Shown here piece after piece: positions 1 to 6,245 of a stretch of DNA of 7,465 nt. The translations under genes were made by a program, and so were the position numbers. Location: NCBI GenBank assembly GCA_002397275.1, contig DHAA01000127.1:1-7465 (forward strand), read 5' to 3'. The stretch comes from Thermacetogenium sp. UBA4966 (GTDB lineage Bacteria > Bacillota > DSM-12270 > Thermacetogeniales > Thermacetogeniaceae). Each line of letters opens with the position of its first letter. Within the stretch, counting starts at the first letter, position 1. The notes under the pieces were generated by a model. The model saw only the letters and a program-made list of their open reading frames with translations, had not been told where the DNA came from and made no database searches.

Positions 1-43
1 CGGGATATTTTTATTTCACACTTTGTATATTGTTTCACCCTAG

Positions 44-154
44 GCCGGGCAGAATTTATTTAACAATGCCGCTTTGGGAGAATATTTTAGAAGTTTTGTA
101 GCCTATGGAACGATTGCTTTTGCTTTAATTATAAATATTAAAAATGAGAAGTAA
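44..154 (+). pseudogene. Possible C-terminal tail of a plus-strand membrane protein, with an upstream in-frame amber codon
   Basis: Reading frame 2 of the plus strand is open from base 44 to a TAA at 152-154. It encodes about 36 residues: a polar stretch (NLFNNAALGEYFRS), then a hydrophobic segment (FVAYGTIAFALIIN) and a short charged end (KNEK). This is the usual shape of a last transmembrane helix followed by a cytoplasmic tail. The same frame upstream (2-40, GIFLFHTLYIVSP) is also hydrophobic, but a TAG at 41-43 separates the two. There is no start codon with a ribosome binding site inside the stretch, so if it is coding it belongs to a gene entering from the left, and that gene is either broken by the TAG or misread here. 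The stretch is clearly more AT-rich than the leg operon and would converge on it. I do not recognise the family; polysaccharide polymerases and transporters often end like this, but that is a guess. The other two frames also close within about 100 bases. Confidence 0.3.
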
Positions 155-386
155 CCGGAAAAGGGGAAAAGTCTTTTTAGTTTTCATAGTTCATTTCGAT
201 ACAATAGTAACCTTCAAATAAAAGAACCTAAAGCTGTCGGTATTGGGCATTGGCCTTCCGGGCCATAAACTCAAAGGTAAAGGCTCGCAAATCATCATTG
301 TAGCAGATGGGTTTTCTGTACACTTGCCCGGCAAGACACCGCTCATCGCGGTCACGCCTTGCTTCGCAGATTTCTCTATGTTTCTA
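155..386. other. Convergent gap after legF with no confident gene
   Basis: This stretch follows the legF stop and, with 1-154, makes up nearly 390 bases without a confident gene. On the minus strand, in phase with legF and directly after its TGA and a second stop (TAG, 384-386), a frame stays open from 383 to a TAG at 228-230, giving 51 codons. The peptide begins KHREICEARR and ends ANAQYRQL. It has no ATG with a ribosome binding site, only a GTG at codon 21 and a TTG at codon 32 without any. The lower half uses GCC repeatedly, which looks coding, so it may be the remnant of a lost gene. Two small GC-rich palindromes lie in it (TGGCC/GGCCA near 251 and ACCGC/GCGGT near 339). Neither is followed by a T run, so I call no terminator. 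The overlapping 80- and 60-residue frames on either strand look like chance frames. Confidence 0.4.
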
Positions 387-1094
387 TCATAACACACGAT
401 CAGGGGATGAATACTGTAAAATAAGCTCCGCAAGTTTCAGATCATACTCATTGTCAATATCCAGTGACTTCTTCAACGGCATTTCATAACCGACGGTTTC
501 ATCGGTTATGAATGATTTTTGGGTAAGCAGATATTCACTTCTAGCAACATAAACCGCTCCGTTAAGAATATACACCGGCGGTAAATCCTGACGCCGGGAG
601 ATCAAAGTACCGCTATTGATTAATGGCAGCATGCGCATTTTTTTATCTAATCGATACATCCAATACGGGCTTTGCTCCACCTCGCTTACCGATACACAGG
701 CGGGGGCATCTGAGGCTGCGCATTTTTCCATACACTCATCAATATCTGCGGCGGTTCTGAGCGGGGAAGTAGGCTGCAGCATAACCACATAATCATATCT
801 TCCTTTCAGCGTATGGAGCGCATGTATGATCGGCTCAACCCCTGGGGTATCATCCTGCGCTAATTCAATCGGCCGTTTAAACGGAACTTCGCATCCATAA
901 TCTCCGGCTACTTGCATAATCTCGTCATCCTCGGAGGATAAGATAAGCCGATCTATGTATTTTGATTTTTTAGCCTCCTCTATTGTCCAAGCGATAAGGG
1001 GTTTTCCTGCAAGTAAGCGTATATTTTTCCTCGGAACTCCCTTGGATCCTCCCCGGGCTGGAATTATTGCCAATACTTTATTCCCGGCAATCAC
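387..1094 (-). CDS. legF: CMP-legionaminic acid synthetase (CMP-nonulosonate cytidylyltransferase)
   Basis: This is the last gene of the operon. It is predicted to activate the free nonulosonic acid with CTP, releasing pyrophosphate and giving the CMP-sugar donor for a cytoplasmic glycosyltransferase. At 235 residues it matches the usual size of bacterial NeuA/LegF proteins. The nucleotide-binding loop is at 11-24 (IPARGGSKG then PRKN). SSEDDEI (53-59), LQPTSPLR (106-113), the INSG and NGA sugar-site segments (159-162 and 178-180) and DIDNEYD (212-218) follow. The last contains the paired Asp residues (212, 214) that bind metal in this family. The start is a GTG that shares GTGA with the ptmE stop and sits 6 bases behind a strong GGGAGGT. 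The family also includes CMP-Neu5Ac and CMP-pseudaminate synthetases. The legionaminate call rests on the LegB and PtmE neighbours rather than on a diagnostic residue. The stop TGA is followed at once by an in-phase TAG. Confidence 0.92.
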   Translation of the reverse strand: MIAGNKVLAIIPARGGSKGVPRKNIRLLAGKPLIAWTIEEAKKSKYIDRLILSSEDDEIMQVAGDYGCEVPFKRPIELAQDDTPGVEPIIHALHTLKGRYDYVVMLQPTSPLRTAADIDECMEKCAASDAPACVSVSEVEQSPYWMYRLDKKMRMLPLINSGTLISRRQDLPPVYILNGAVYVARSEYLLTQKSFITDETVGYEMPLKKSLDIDNEYDLKLAELILQYSSPDRVL

Positions 1095-2140
1095 TTAAAT
1101 ACCTCCCTATACTCCCCATTGGCTTTTTCGTAATCATCCATATGGCCGATATCCATCCAGTATTCGCGGATAGGATAAACCGCGGTCTCATGATTTTTTC
1201 TTGCCAATATCCTGAAAAATTCCGGCATATCAAAATATGTATCCTCTGGTATGTACTCTATTAGTTTCGGATTCAATACGTATAGGCCGGCATTTATGAA
1301 AAATTTTTCTTTCGGTTTTTCTTCCATTCCTCTGAATCTGTTCCTCATGATCGATACAACCCCATAAGGCACTTCTAATTGATATTCTCGTATGCAAAGC
1401 GTAGCGTCTACTCCCTGGCTGATATGAAAGTCTAGTAAATTCCTGAAATCGACCTTGGTCAGAATATCTCCGTTCATTACTATGATCGGTTGATCACTCT
1501 TTTTTGGTATCAATTTTAAGGAGCCGGCAGTGCCTAATCGCTTGTCTTCACGGATGTAGTTTATTTGAACGCCTAAGCTGGAACCATTACCGAAATATTT
1601 TTCTATCATTTCCCCTTTGTAATTGATCGAGATGTAAAATCTCTTAAATCCTTGTTCAATAAAGCTCTCGATGATCGACTCCAAAATGGGTTTGCCGCCC
1701 ACCTTCAAGAGCGGTTTGGGACAGTTTGCAGTCAGCGGATTTAATCTGCTGCCCAACCCGCCGGCCATCAAAAAAACAATGTTCTCTCTGACTGTGCCGG
1801 CCATCAAAGAATCGATGGTATGAATCCCGACCAGGCAACCATTATGGTCGATAATAGGTAACTGGTGCAGTCTTTTATTAGTCATGGTGGCCAATACTTT
1901 TTCTCTTCCATCCTCAACGCTGGAGAAACTAAAATTCTTATTCATAATTCCCGCTACCGCGCTGTCCAGACCAAGCCCTCTTAAAATACCCCGGCGCACG
2001 TCCCCGTCGGTAACCGTTCCCAGCAAACGCTCCTTATCGTCAACAACGAGCGCTATTTGCAAGGACGAGCCATCTATTACTTCCAGTGTCCTGTATATAG
2101 AGTCGGAAGGGGCTACCAGTATTTGTTTCCAATCCTTCAT
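1091..2140 (-). CDS. ptmE: PtmE-type amino-sugar-1-phosphate guanylyltransferase with N-terminal CBS pair
   Basis: The protein has two parts. Residues about 5-115 form a tandem CBS (Bateman) module, with the typical LLGTVTDGDVRRGIL (39-53) and LVGIHTIDSLM (103-113). Residues about 120-349 form a nucleotidyltransferase of the RmlA/GlmU type, with MAGGLGSRL (125-133), PKPLL (141-145), the metal-binding NGD (223-225), EEKP (273-276), NAGLY (283-287) and WMDIG (328-332). In Campylobacter jejuni, PtmE of the same architecture and size converts glucosamine-1-phosphate and GTP to GDP-glucosamine. This supplies the GDP-linked precursor that distinguishes the legionaminic route from the UDP-linked sialic and pseudaminic routes. 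The guanylyl specificity is inferred from family and context, since the motifs alone do not fix the base. The CBS pair probably binds an adenosine nucleotide and tunes activity. The start overlaps the previous stop by ATGA, and AAGGTGGTGGAG lies just upstream. Confidence 0.88.
   Translation of the reverse strand: MKDWKQILVAPSDSIYRTLEVIDGSSLQIALVVDDKERLLGTVTDGDVRRGILRGLGLDSAVAGIMNKNFSFSSVEDGREKVLATMTNKRLHQLPIIDHNGCLVGIHTIDSLMAGTVRENIVFLMAGGLGSRLNPLTANCPKPLLKVGGKPILESIIESFIEQGFKRFYISINYKGEMIEKYFGNGSSLGVQINYIREDKRLGTAGSLKLIPKKSDQPIIVMNGDILTKVDFRNLLDFHISQGVDATLCIREYQLEVPYGVVSIMRNRFRGMEEKPKEKFFINAGLYVLNPKLIEYIPEDTYFDMPEFFRILARKNHETAVYPIREYWMDIGHMDDYEKANGEYREVFK
1101..1107 (-). promoter_or_regulatory. 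Strong Shine-Dalgarno deciding the GTG start of legF
   Basis: On the minus strand GGGAGGT lies 6 bases before the GTG at 1094-1092, inside the last codons of ptmE. No ATG near this point is in the legF frame, and the conserved loop IPARGGSKG begins only ten codons later. The GTG is therefore well supported as the true start, with reinitiation from the overlapping ptmE stop. Confidence 0.8.
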
Positions 2141-2778
2141 TTCTCCACCACCTTAGCCGGTACGCCCATCACCGTCGCGCCGTCGGGAACATCCCGAATC
2201 ACTACCGCTCCTGCCGCAACGATACAATGAACGCCTATTGTAATCCCCTGTATGATGGTTGACCCCGCGCCGATCAGGGTTCCATCGTTTACCTTTATTC
2301 CGCCTGATAGGGTCGCTCCGGAAGCGATATGAACGTGGGCGCCTATGATCGCATCGTGATCAATGCTCGCTCGTGAGTTAATGATAGAGTTGGTTCCAAT
2401 TTTACAACCTGGTTGAATTACAGCTCCCGCCATAATTTGAACGCCCTCGGAAAGTTTGACAGCGGGCGAAATTACAGCGGAGCCATGAATAGCGCCGGCA
2501 AAACGATATCCTTGGTTCTTAAAAGTATAGAAAATTTGTTGTCTTCTTTGGCTGTCGTCAACCATCCCTATCCCGTTAACGAGAGCAATTGATTCTTGGT
2601 CGTGCTTGAATATTAGATCATCGCCGCCGATAATGGGGATGCCCAGTATATTGTCGCCTATTTTTTGTGGGTCGGGATCGGTGATGCCTAAAATATTGGC
2701 TGATTGGTGTTGCAGGGTTTCTATCAGCACCTTAGCATGTCCCCCCGCCCCGAGAATAATTAGCGGCTTTTTCATCAT
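2137..2778 (-). CDS. legH: NeuD/PglD-family sugar acetyltransferase, probable LegH
   Basis: This 213-residue protein has the two-part fold of the PglD/NeuD family. An N-terminal nucleotide-like domain carries GAGGHAK (10-16). A left-handed parallel beta-helix of hexapeptide repeats follows from about residue 100 (VIQPGCKIG, AIIGAHVHI, TLIGAGSTI, ITIGVHCIV) and ends with VMGVPAKVV. His141 in DHD (140-142) sits where the catalytic base His125 of PglD lies, and His150 has the same 9-residue spacing as PglD His134, which contacts acetyl-CoA. The expected job is acetyl-CoA-dependent N-acetylation of the 4-amino group made by LegC. The pathway needs this step and no other gene here supplies it. The alternative is NeuD-like O-acetylation of the finished sugar, which sequence alone cannot exclude. 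Two tandem ATG codons (2778 and 2775) occur; the first overlaps the legI stop as ATGA with AAGG upstream. Confidence 0.83.
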   Translation of the reverse strand: MMKKPLIILGAGGHAKVLIETLQHQSANILGITDPDPQKIGDNILGIPIIGGDDLIFKHDQESIALVNGIGMVDDSQRRQQIFYTFKNQGYRFAGAIHGSAVISPAVKLSEGVQIMAGAVIQPGCKIGTNSIINSRASIDHDAIIGAHVHIASGATLSGGIKVNDGTLIGAGSTIIQGITIGVHCIVAAGAVVIRDVPDGATVMGVPAKVVEK

Positions 2779-3851
2779 AACTCTACCTTCTCGTCAATAC
2801 TATAATCCCGTGTAGCGATCTCTCCCAGCACATCCCAGTAATAAAGAGGGGAGATCCCGTTACCCGGGCGTTTTGCGGTTATGTTATCTTCTGTAAACGG
2901 TTCCCCCTTTTTTATCTTTCCATTGGCTACCAAACTTTTCCTTGCCACAGCCATATTTTTTAGTTCTGATGCAGTGGGCTGCTTAAGGCCGTTTCCCAGC
3001 GCCGTTTCAATCTGCCGGATCGAAGCGGCCATTCGCCGCAGCTCTTCCGGTTCAAGGGACGCTTTGTGGTCCGGCCCCGGCAGATTGCGATCCAGTGTGA
3101 AGTGTTTCTCGATAATCACCGCTCCCCTGGCAACCGCAGCTATGGGCACTGCGATTCCCATGGTATGGTCCGAATACCCAACCGGTAAAGCGAATTTATC
3201 TTTTAATGTATCCATTGCCTTGAGGTTGACCTCTGTAAATGGCGCCGGATATTCTGTTGTGCAGTGCAGGATGCTTACCTTTTCTTTTAAAAGCCCTTGC
3301 CCTTCATGGGAGAGATATGCTTCTTTAAAAGCCGCAAGCGAAGGTTCTTTTCCGCTGTTTATAGAGCCGAAAGCCAGTACCCCTAAAGCTGTTTTCACCT
3401 CATCCAGCGTGCTCATGCCGGTGGATAATATGAGCGGCTTGCCGGTTTGGGCAAATTCCAGGAGCAGGGGGCCGTTGGTTATCTCTCCAGATGGTATCTT
3501 GAGCCGGGAGACATTTATGGTGTTAGATAGGAAACCGAGGCTATCCGGATCAAAGGGCGTGGACATAAATTCTAAGCCCCGTTTTTGGCAATGTGCCACC
3601 AATGCCAGGTGTTGTTTTTCGCCGAGTTCAAGTTTTTTAACCATTTCCAACTGCGATTCCGCACTTCCGGTATTCAGGGATTGATATGCGGCTTTGGGCG
3701 CAAAACGGCTCACTACTTGCTCGGCTTTAAAAGTTTGGAATTTAACGGCGTCCACACCGGCCTCGGCCGCTGCGTCGATTAGCTGAAACGCCAAATCTAA
3801 TGAGCCGTTGTGGTTTACGCCGGCTTCGGCAATGATAAACGTTTTACTCAT
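2775..3851 (-). CDS. legI: N,N'-diacetyllegionaminic acid synthase (NeuB/LegI family)
   Basis: Predicted to condense a six-carbon 2,4-diacetamido sugar with phosphoenolpyruvate to make the nine-carbon nonulosonic acid. The N-terminal TIM barrel starts with IIAEAGVNHNG (6-16) and KFQTFK (37-42). It continues with KIPSGEITN (118-126), STGMS (143-147), LHCTTEYPAP (195-204), GYSDHTMG (225-232), EKHFT (248-252) and PGPDHKAS (258-265). His229 and His250 keep the 21-residue spacing of the two Mn-binding histidines of meningococcal NeuB (His215, His236). The C-terminal SAF (antifreeze-like) domain runs from about residue 298 and contains KRPGNGIS (327-334). Its Arg328 is at the same 14-residue offset from the NeuB Arg that reaches into the partner's active site, which suggests the usual domain-swapped dimer. 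The protein is 358 residues, slightly longer than typical NeuB; part of the excess is a loop at about 158-190. It is the only gene with a real gap before it (53 bases) and has its own AAGGAG. Confidence 0.93.
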   Translation of the reverse strand: MSKTFIIAEAGVNHNGSLDLAFQLIDAAAEAGVDAVKFQTFKAEQVVSRFAPKAAYQSLNTGSAESQLEMVKKLELGEKQHLALVAHCQKRGLEFMSTPFDPDSLGFLSNTINVSRLKIPSGEITNGPLLLEFAQTGKPLILSTGMSTLDEVKTALGVLAFGSINSGKEPSLAAFKEAYLSHEGQGLLKEKVSILHCTTEYPAPFTEVNLKAMDTLKDKFALPVGYSDHTMGIAVPIAAVARGAVIIEKHFTLDRNLPGPDHKASLEPEELRRMAASIRQIETALGNGLKQPTASELKNMAVARKSLVANGKIKKGEPFTEDNITAKRPGNGISPLYYWDVLGEIATRDYSIDEKVEL

Positions 3852-3862
3852 CGTTAACTGAT

Positions 3863-3868
3863 CTCCTT
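3863..3868 (-). promoter_or_regulatory. Shine-Dalgarno of legI in the only intergenic gap of the operon
   Basis: On the minus strand AAGGAG lies 11 bases before the legI ATG. The spacing is on the long side but the match is good. Most other genes here start inside or against the preceding stop, so legI is the one gene whose translation looks independent of its upstream neighbour. Confidence 0.6.
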
Positions 3869-3904
3869 GAGCAGCATAAAGGCTTCTTCCGATTGACAGA
3901 CATG

Positions 3905-5068
3905 TTACACCAAATCATAAAATTCTTTAATAGTTATTCCGTCTAGGTTAACCGCTTTAAGTTGTTCTTTTATTCTTAGAGAAGCATTCCCTTCGCCATA
4001 CGGGGAAACCACATCACATAATGAATCCTGAAACTCCGGGGAAAGAGCTTTATGGATTGCTGCTATAATTTGCTTCTCATCTTCTTCGCAATCAATTACT
4101 GAGCCGGCTCTTAAACGCCCTTTTTGTCTGTCTCCGATGTTCACGGTGGCTTTCTTCAAGGCGGGGACCTCGACGAGCCCGCTGGAAGAATTTCCGATTA
4201 CTACATCTGCATTTTTTACCGCGCTCAAATATAAAGTTTGTCCCAAAGAAATAAAGGCGCGTGCCTGAGCAGGGTGATTTTCCACATATTCATCTATCAT
4301 TTTTATTAATATTCTGCCGTTTGTGTCGGCATTAGGCTTAGTGAAAATTATACTGGCATCAGGGAAGTGCTCTAACGCCCTTAAAAGATATAACATGCAT
4401 TGCGCGGAATTATCGTATAATGTTACCGGATGATAGGTGACCAGAAAGACCGTTTGCTTAAGCTTAAAATCTATGGCCAGTTCTAGTTTATTTTTATCCA
4501 GTAACCTAAGCCTATGAATGTTATCCAGCCCGGGAGCCCCATAATTAAAAACTCGGTCCGAATGTTCTCCTAATTGAATAACTCGTCGTCTATAGATTTC
4601 ATTGGCCACAAAATGCAACTGAGACATTTTTGTAATGGAGTGTCTTATGGCCTCATCGATAACTCCTTCTGTTAACTCACCGCCATGCAAATGAGCTATT
4701 GGAATCCGTGCCACCATCGCTGCTTGAGCAGCCGCTAAAATTTCGTACCTGTCACCGAGCAAAACTACTATATCCGGTTTCAATCGGGCATAGGCATCGG
4801 CAAAGCCGATAGTGGCTATACCTAATGATTTAGTTATTCCTACGGCTGTATCACTGGATAAAAGCATCTCAATCTTCTCATTTATCTCAAAGCCATCGGC
4901 TTCGATAACCTTATATGTTAAGCCAAATTCAGGTGATAGATGAGCTCCGGTGACGATGACCTGTAATTCCAGGGCGTCGTCTGCCTGTATTTCTTTCATT
5001 AACCAATAAAGCAGGCCATATTCAGCCCGGGTACCGGTTACCACGCATATTTTTCGTTTATCTGTCAT
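3905..5068 (-). CDS. legG: Hydrolysing NDP-sugar 2-epimerase (NeuC family), probable LegG
   Basis: This 387-residue protein is full length for the hydrolysing 2-epimerase (NeuC) branch of the GT-B-fold UDP-GlcNAc 2-epimerase superfamily. In this operon its substrate should be the GDP-linked 2,4-diacetamido-trideoxyglucose. It removes GDP and inverts C2 to give the free manno sugar used by LegI. Visible motifs are VVTGTRAEYGLL (9-20), GDRYEILAAA (105-114), HLHGGELTEG (126-135) followed by EAIRHSITK (139-147), TYHPVT (211-216), and in the second domain GNSSSG (292-297) and GDRQKGR (312-318). GTRAE, GDR and HLHGGE line the active site in this family. The start overlaps the legC stop by 11 bases and is set by AGGAG about 7 bases upstream, inside legC. 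The NeuC branch handling UDP-GlcNAc is the alternative, and the substrate call rests on the neighbours. Confidence 0.91.
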   Translation of the reverse strand: MTDKRKICVVTGTRAEYGLLYWLMKEIQADDALELQVIVTGAHLSPEFGLTYKVIEADGFEINEKIEMLLSSDTAVGITKSLGIATIGFADAYARLKPDIVVLLGDRYEILAAAQAAMVARIPIAHLHGGELTEGVIDEAIRHSITKMSQLHFVANEIYRRRVIQLGEHSDRVFNYGAPGLDNIHRLRLLDKNKLELAIDFKLKQTVFLVTYHPVTLYDNSAQCMLYLLRALEHFPDASIIFTKPNADTNGRILIKMIDEYVENHPAQARAFISLGQTLYLSAVKNADVVIGNSSSGLVEVPALKKATVNIGDRQKGRLRAGSVIDCEEDEKQIIAAIHKALSPEFQDSLCDVVSPYGEGNASLRIKEQLKAVNLDGITIKEFYDLV

Positions 5069-6245
5069 GTTGTTCTCCTAAGCAAGAGCTGCTGGGAATA
5101 TTAATAACCCTGCTCTCCAGGTCCTCAGCCACGCTTAAGTCCATCCTCGGACAGTCTTTATACATGTCCAGTTTGTGCATCAGCGTCCAGAGCGGACGGG
5201 TCATAATGCCCGTCTTATTGGCCGACTCCAAAAGATCGTCTCGTTCAGCGGCATATTCTTCATCTAAAATCAACACATTCAACCAGTAGTTGCTGCGGGC
5301 AAAATCCGGTTCGCTGTAAAACCTGACGCCCTTAATAGTCCGAAATGCTTTCTGATAGCGCTTGGCCAGGTTTCTTTTCTTTTCAATAAAACCGGGGAGC
5401 TGTTCCAGTTGGGCGCATCCTAAGGCAGCGTTGATATTGGGCAGGCGATAGTTATAGCCTACCATATCGTGATTGAACTCCCATCTGTGCGGAGTTTTCG
5501 CCTGAGTGGTTATATGCTTGGCCAGTTTAGCCATGGATGCACTGTTAGTCAGGATAGCGCCTCCCCCGCCGGTGGTAATCGTTTTATTTCCATTGAAACT
5601 GAGGCTGGATAGCAGCCCCCTTGTGCCGGTATGCCGCCCCTTATACAAGGAACCGAGGGATTCCGCGGCGTCTTCGACCATCACTAGATGATAGCGCTCG
5701 CATACCTCCTGCAGCGGGTCTAAATCAACCGGATGGCCAAAGGTATGCATGGGCGCCACTGCCCGAATCGGCCGCCCCGTCAGCCGGTTGCGGCAAACGC
5801 CTCCCCTGAGTTCGCCGACCTCGTGAAGATAGTCGTTGAGCTTAAAAGGGTCCAGACCCAGGGTCCGTTCTTCTGCATCTGCAAAGTGTGGTATCGCCCT
5901 ACAGTATGTTACCGCATTTGCCGTAGCGACAAAGGTCAGGGCGGGGACCAGGACTTCGTCTCCTGCTTTTACCCCGGCCAGCAGCAGACAGATATGCAGG
6001 GCCGAGGTCCCGTTAACCGCGGCCACCGCGTAAGGCGAGGAAGTGTAGTCGCAGAGCATCCGCTCAAAGCGGTTTACGTAAGCCCCTACGGATGAAACCC
6101 AGCCGCTATCCAAGCAATCCTTTACATATTCCCATTCCCTGCCGCTAAACTCGGGTTCGTGAAGCGGGATATTATCTTTAACCGGCAATACGGATTGTAA
6201 TGTCTTAATAATGTTTTGTACAAATTTCCCATCCGAGCCCTTCAT
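5058..6245 (-). CDS. legC: LegC-family PLP-dependent GDP-4-keto-6-deoxy-sugar aminotransferase
   Basis: A DegT/DnrJ/EryC1-type aminotransferase of 395 residues, expected to transfer an amino group (usually from glutamate) to C4 of the LegB product. The N-terminal extension leading into IPLHEPEF (26-33) and DSGWVSSVGAYV (46-57) is characteristic of the LegC branch and absent from most sugar aminotransferases of the superfamily. Other landmarks are NGTSALH (78-84), the PLP-phosphate and ring-binding region PALTFVATAN (101-110), EDAAES (191-196) with Asp192 expected to pair with the PLP ring nitrogen, and SFNGNKTITTGGGG (216-229), where Lys221 is the Schiff-base lysine. The start shares ATGA with the legB stop. 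Its ribosome binding site is poor (GGGG about 10 bases back), so translation is probably coupled to legB. The C-terminus overlaps legG by 11 bases. Confidence 0.92.
   Translation of the reverse strand: MKGSDGKFVQNIIKTLQSVLPVKDNIPLHEPEFSGREWEYVKDCLDSGWVSSVGAYVNRFERMLCDYTSSPYAVAAVNGTSALHICLLLAGVKAGDEVLVPALTFVATANAVTYCRAIPHFADAEERTLGLDPFKLNDYLHEVGELRGGVCRNRLTGRPIRAVAPMHTFGHPVDLDPLQEVCERYHLVMVEDAAESLGSLYKGRHTGTRGLLSSLSFNGNKTITTGGGGAILTNSASMAKLAKHITTQAKTPHRWEFNHDMVGYNYRLPNINAALGCAQLEQLPGFIEKKRNLAKRYQKAFRTIKGVRFYSEPDFARSNYWLNVLILDEEYAAERDDLLESANKTGIMTRPLWTLMHKLDMYKDCPRMDLSVAEDLESRVINIPSSSCLGEQHDR

Noticed and set aside
155..190. AAAAG/CTTTT pairing followed by T-rich sequence as a terminator after the left-hand plus-strand frame
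   Set aside because: The stem is five pairs, almost all A-T, and unlikely to terminate transcription.
249..265. TGGCC/GGCCA and, nearby, ACCGC/GCGGT (about 339-353) as a legF terminator
   Set aside because: Both stems are five pairs with no T run after them on either strand.
2881..3684. 267-codon open frame on the plus strand
   Set aside because: It lies wholly antisense to legI, is rich in Ser and Arg, shows no family motif, and legI on the other strand is fully conserved.
3844..3903. 19-codon ATG frame in the legG-legI gap ending across the legI start
   Set aside because: It has no ribosome binding site of its own, covers the legI Shine-Dalgarno, and the peptide (MSVNRKK...) is unremarkable.
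5733..6095. Plus-strand open frames within legC, and a similar one at 6770-7135 within legB
   Set aside because: They are antisense to motif-complete genes and their translations have no recognisable domain.
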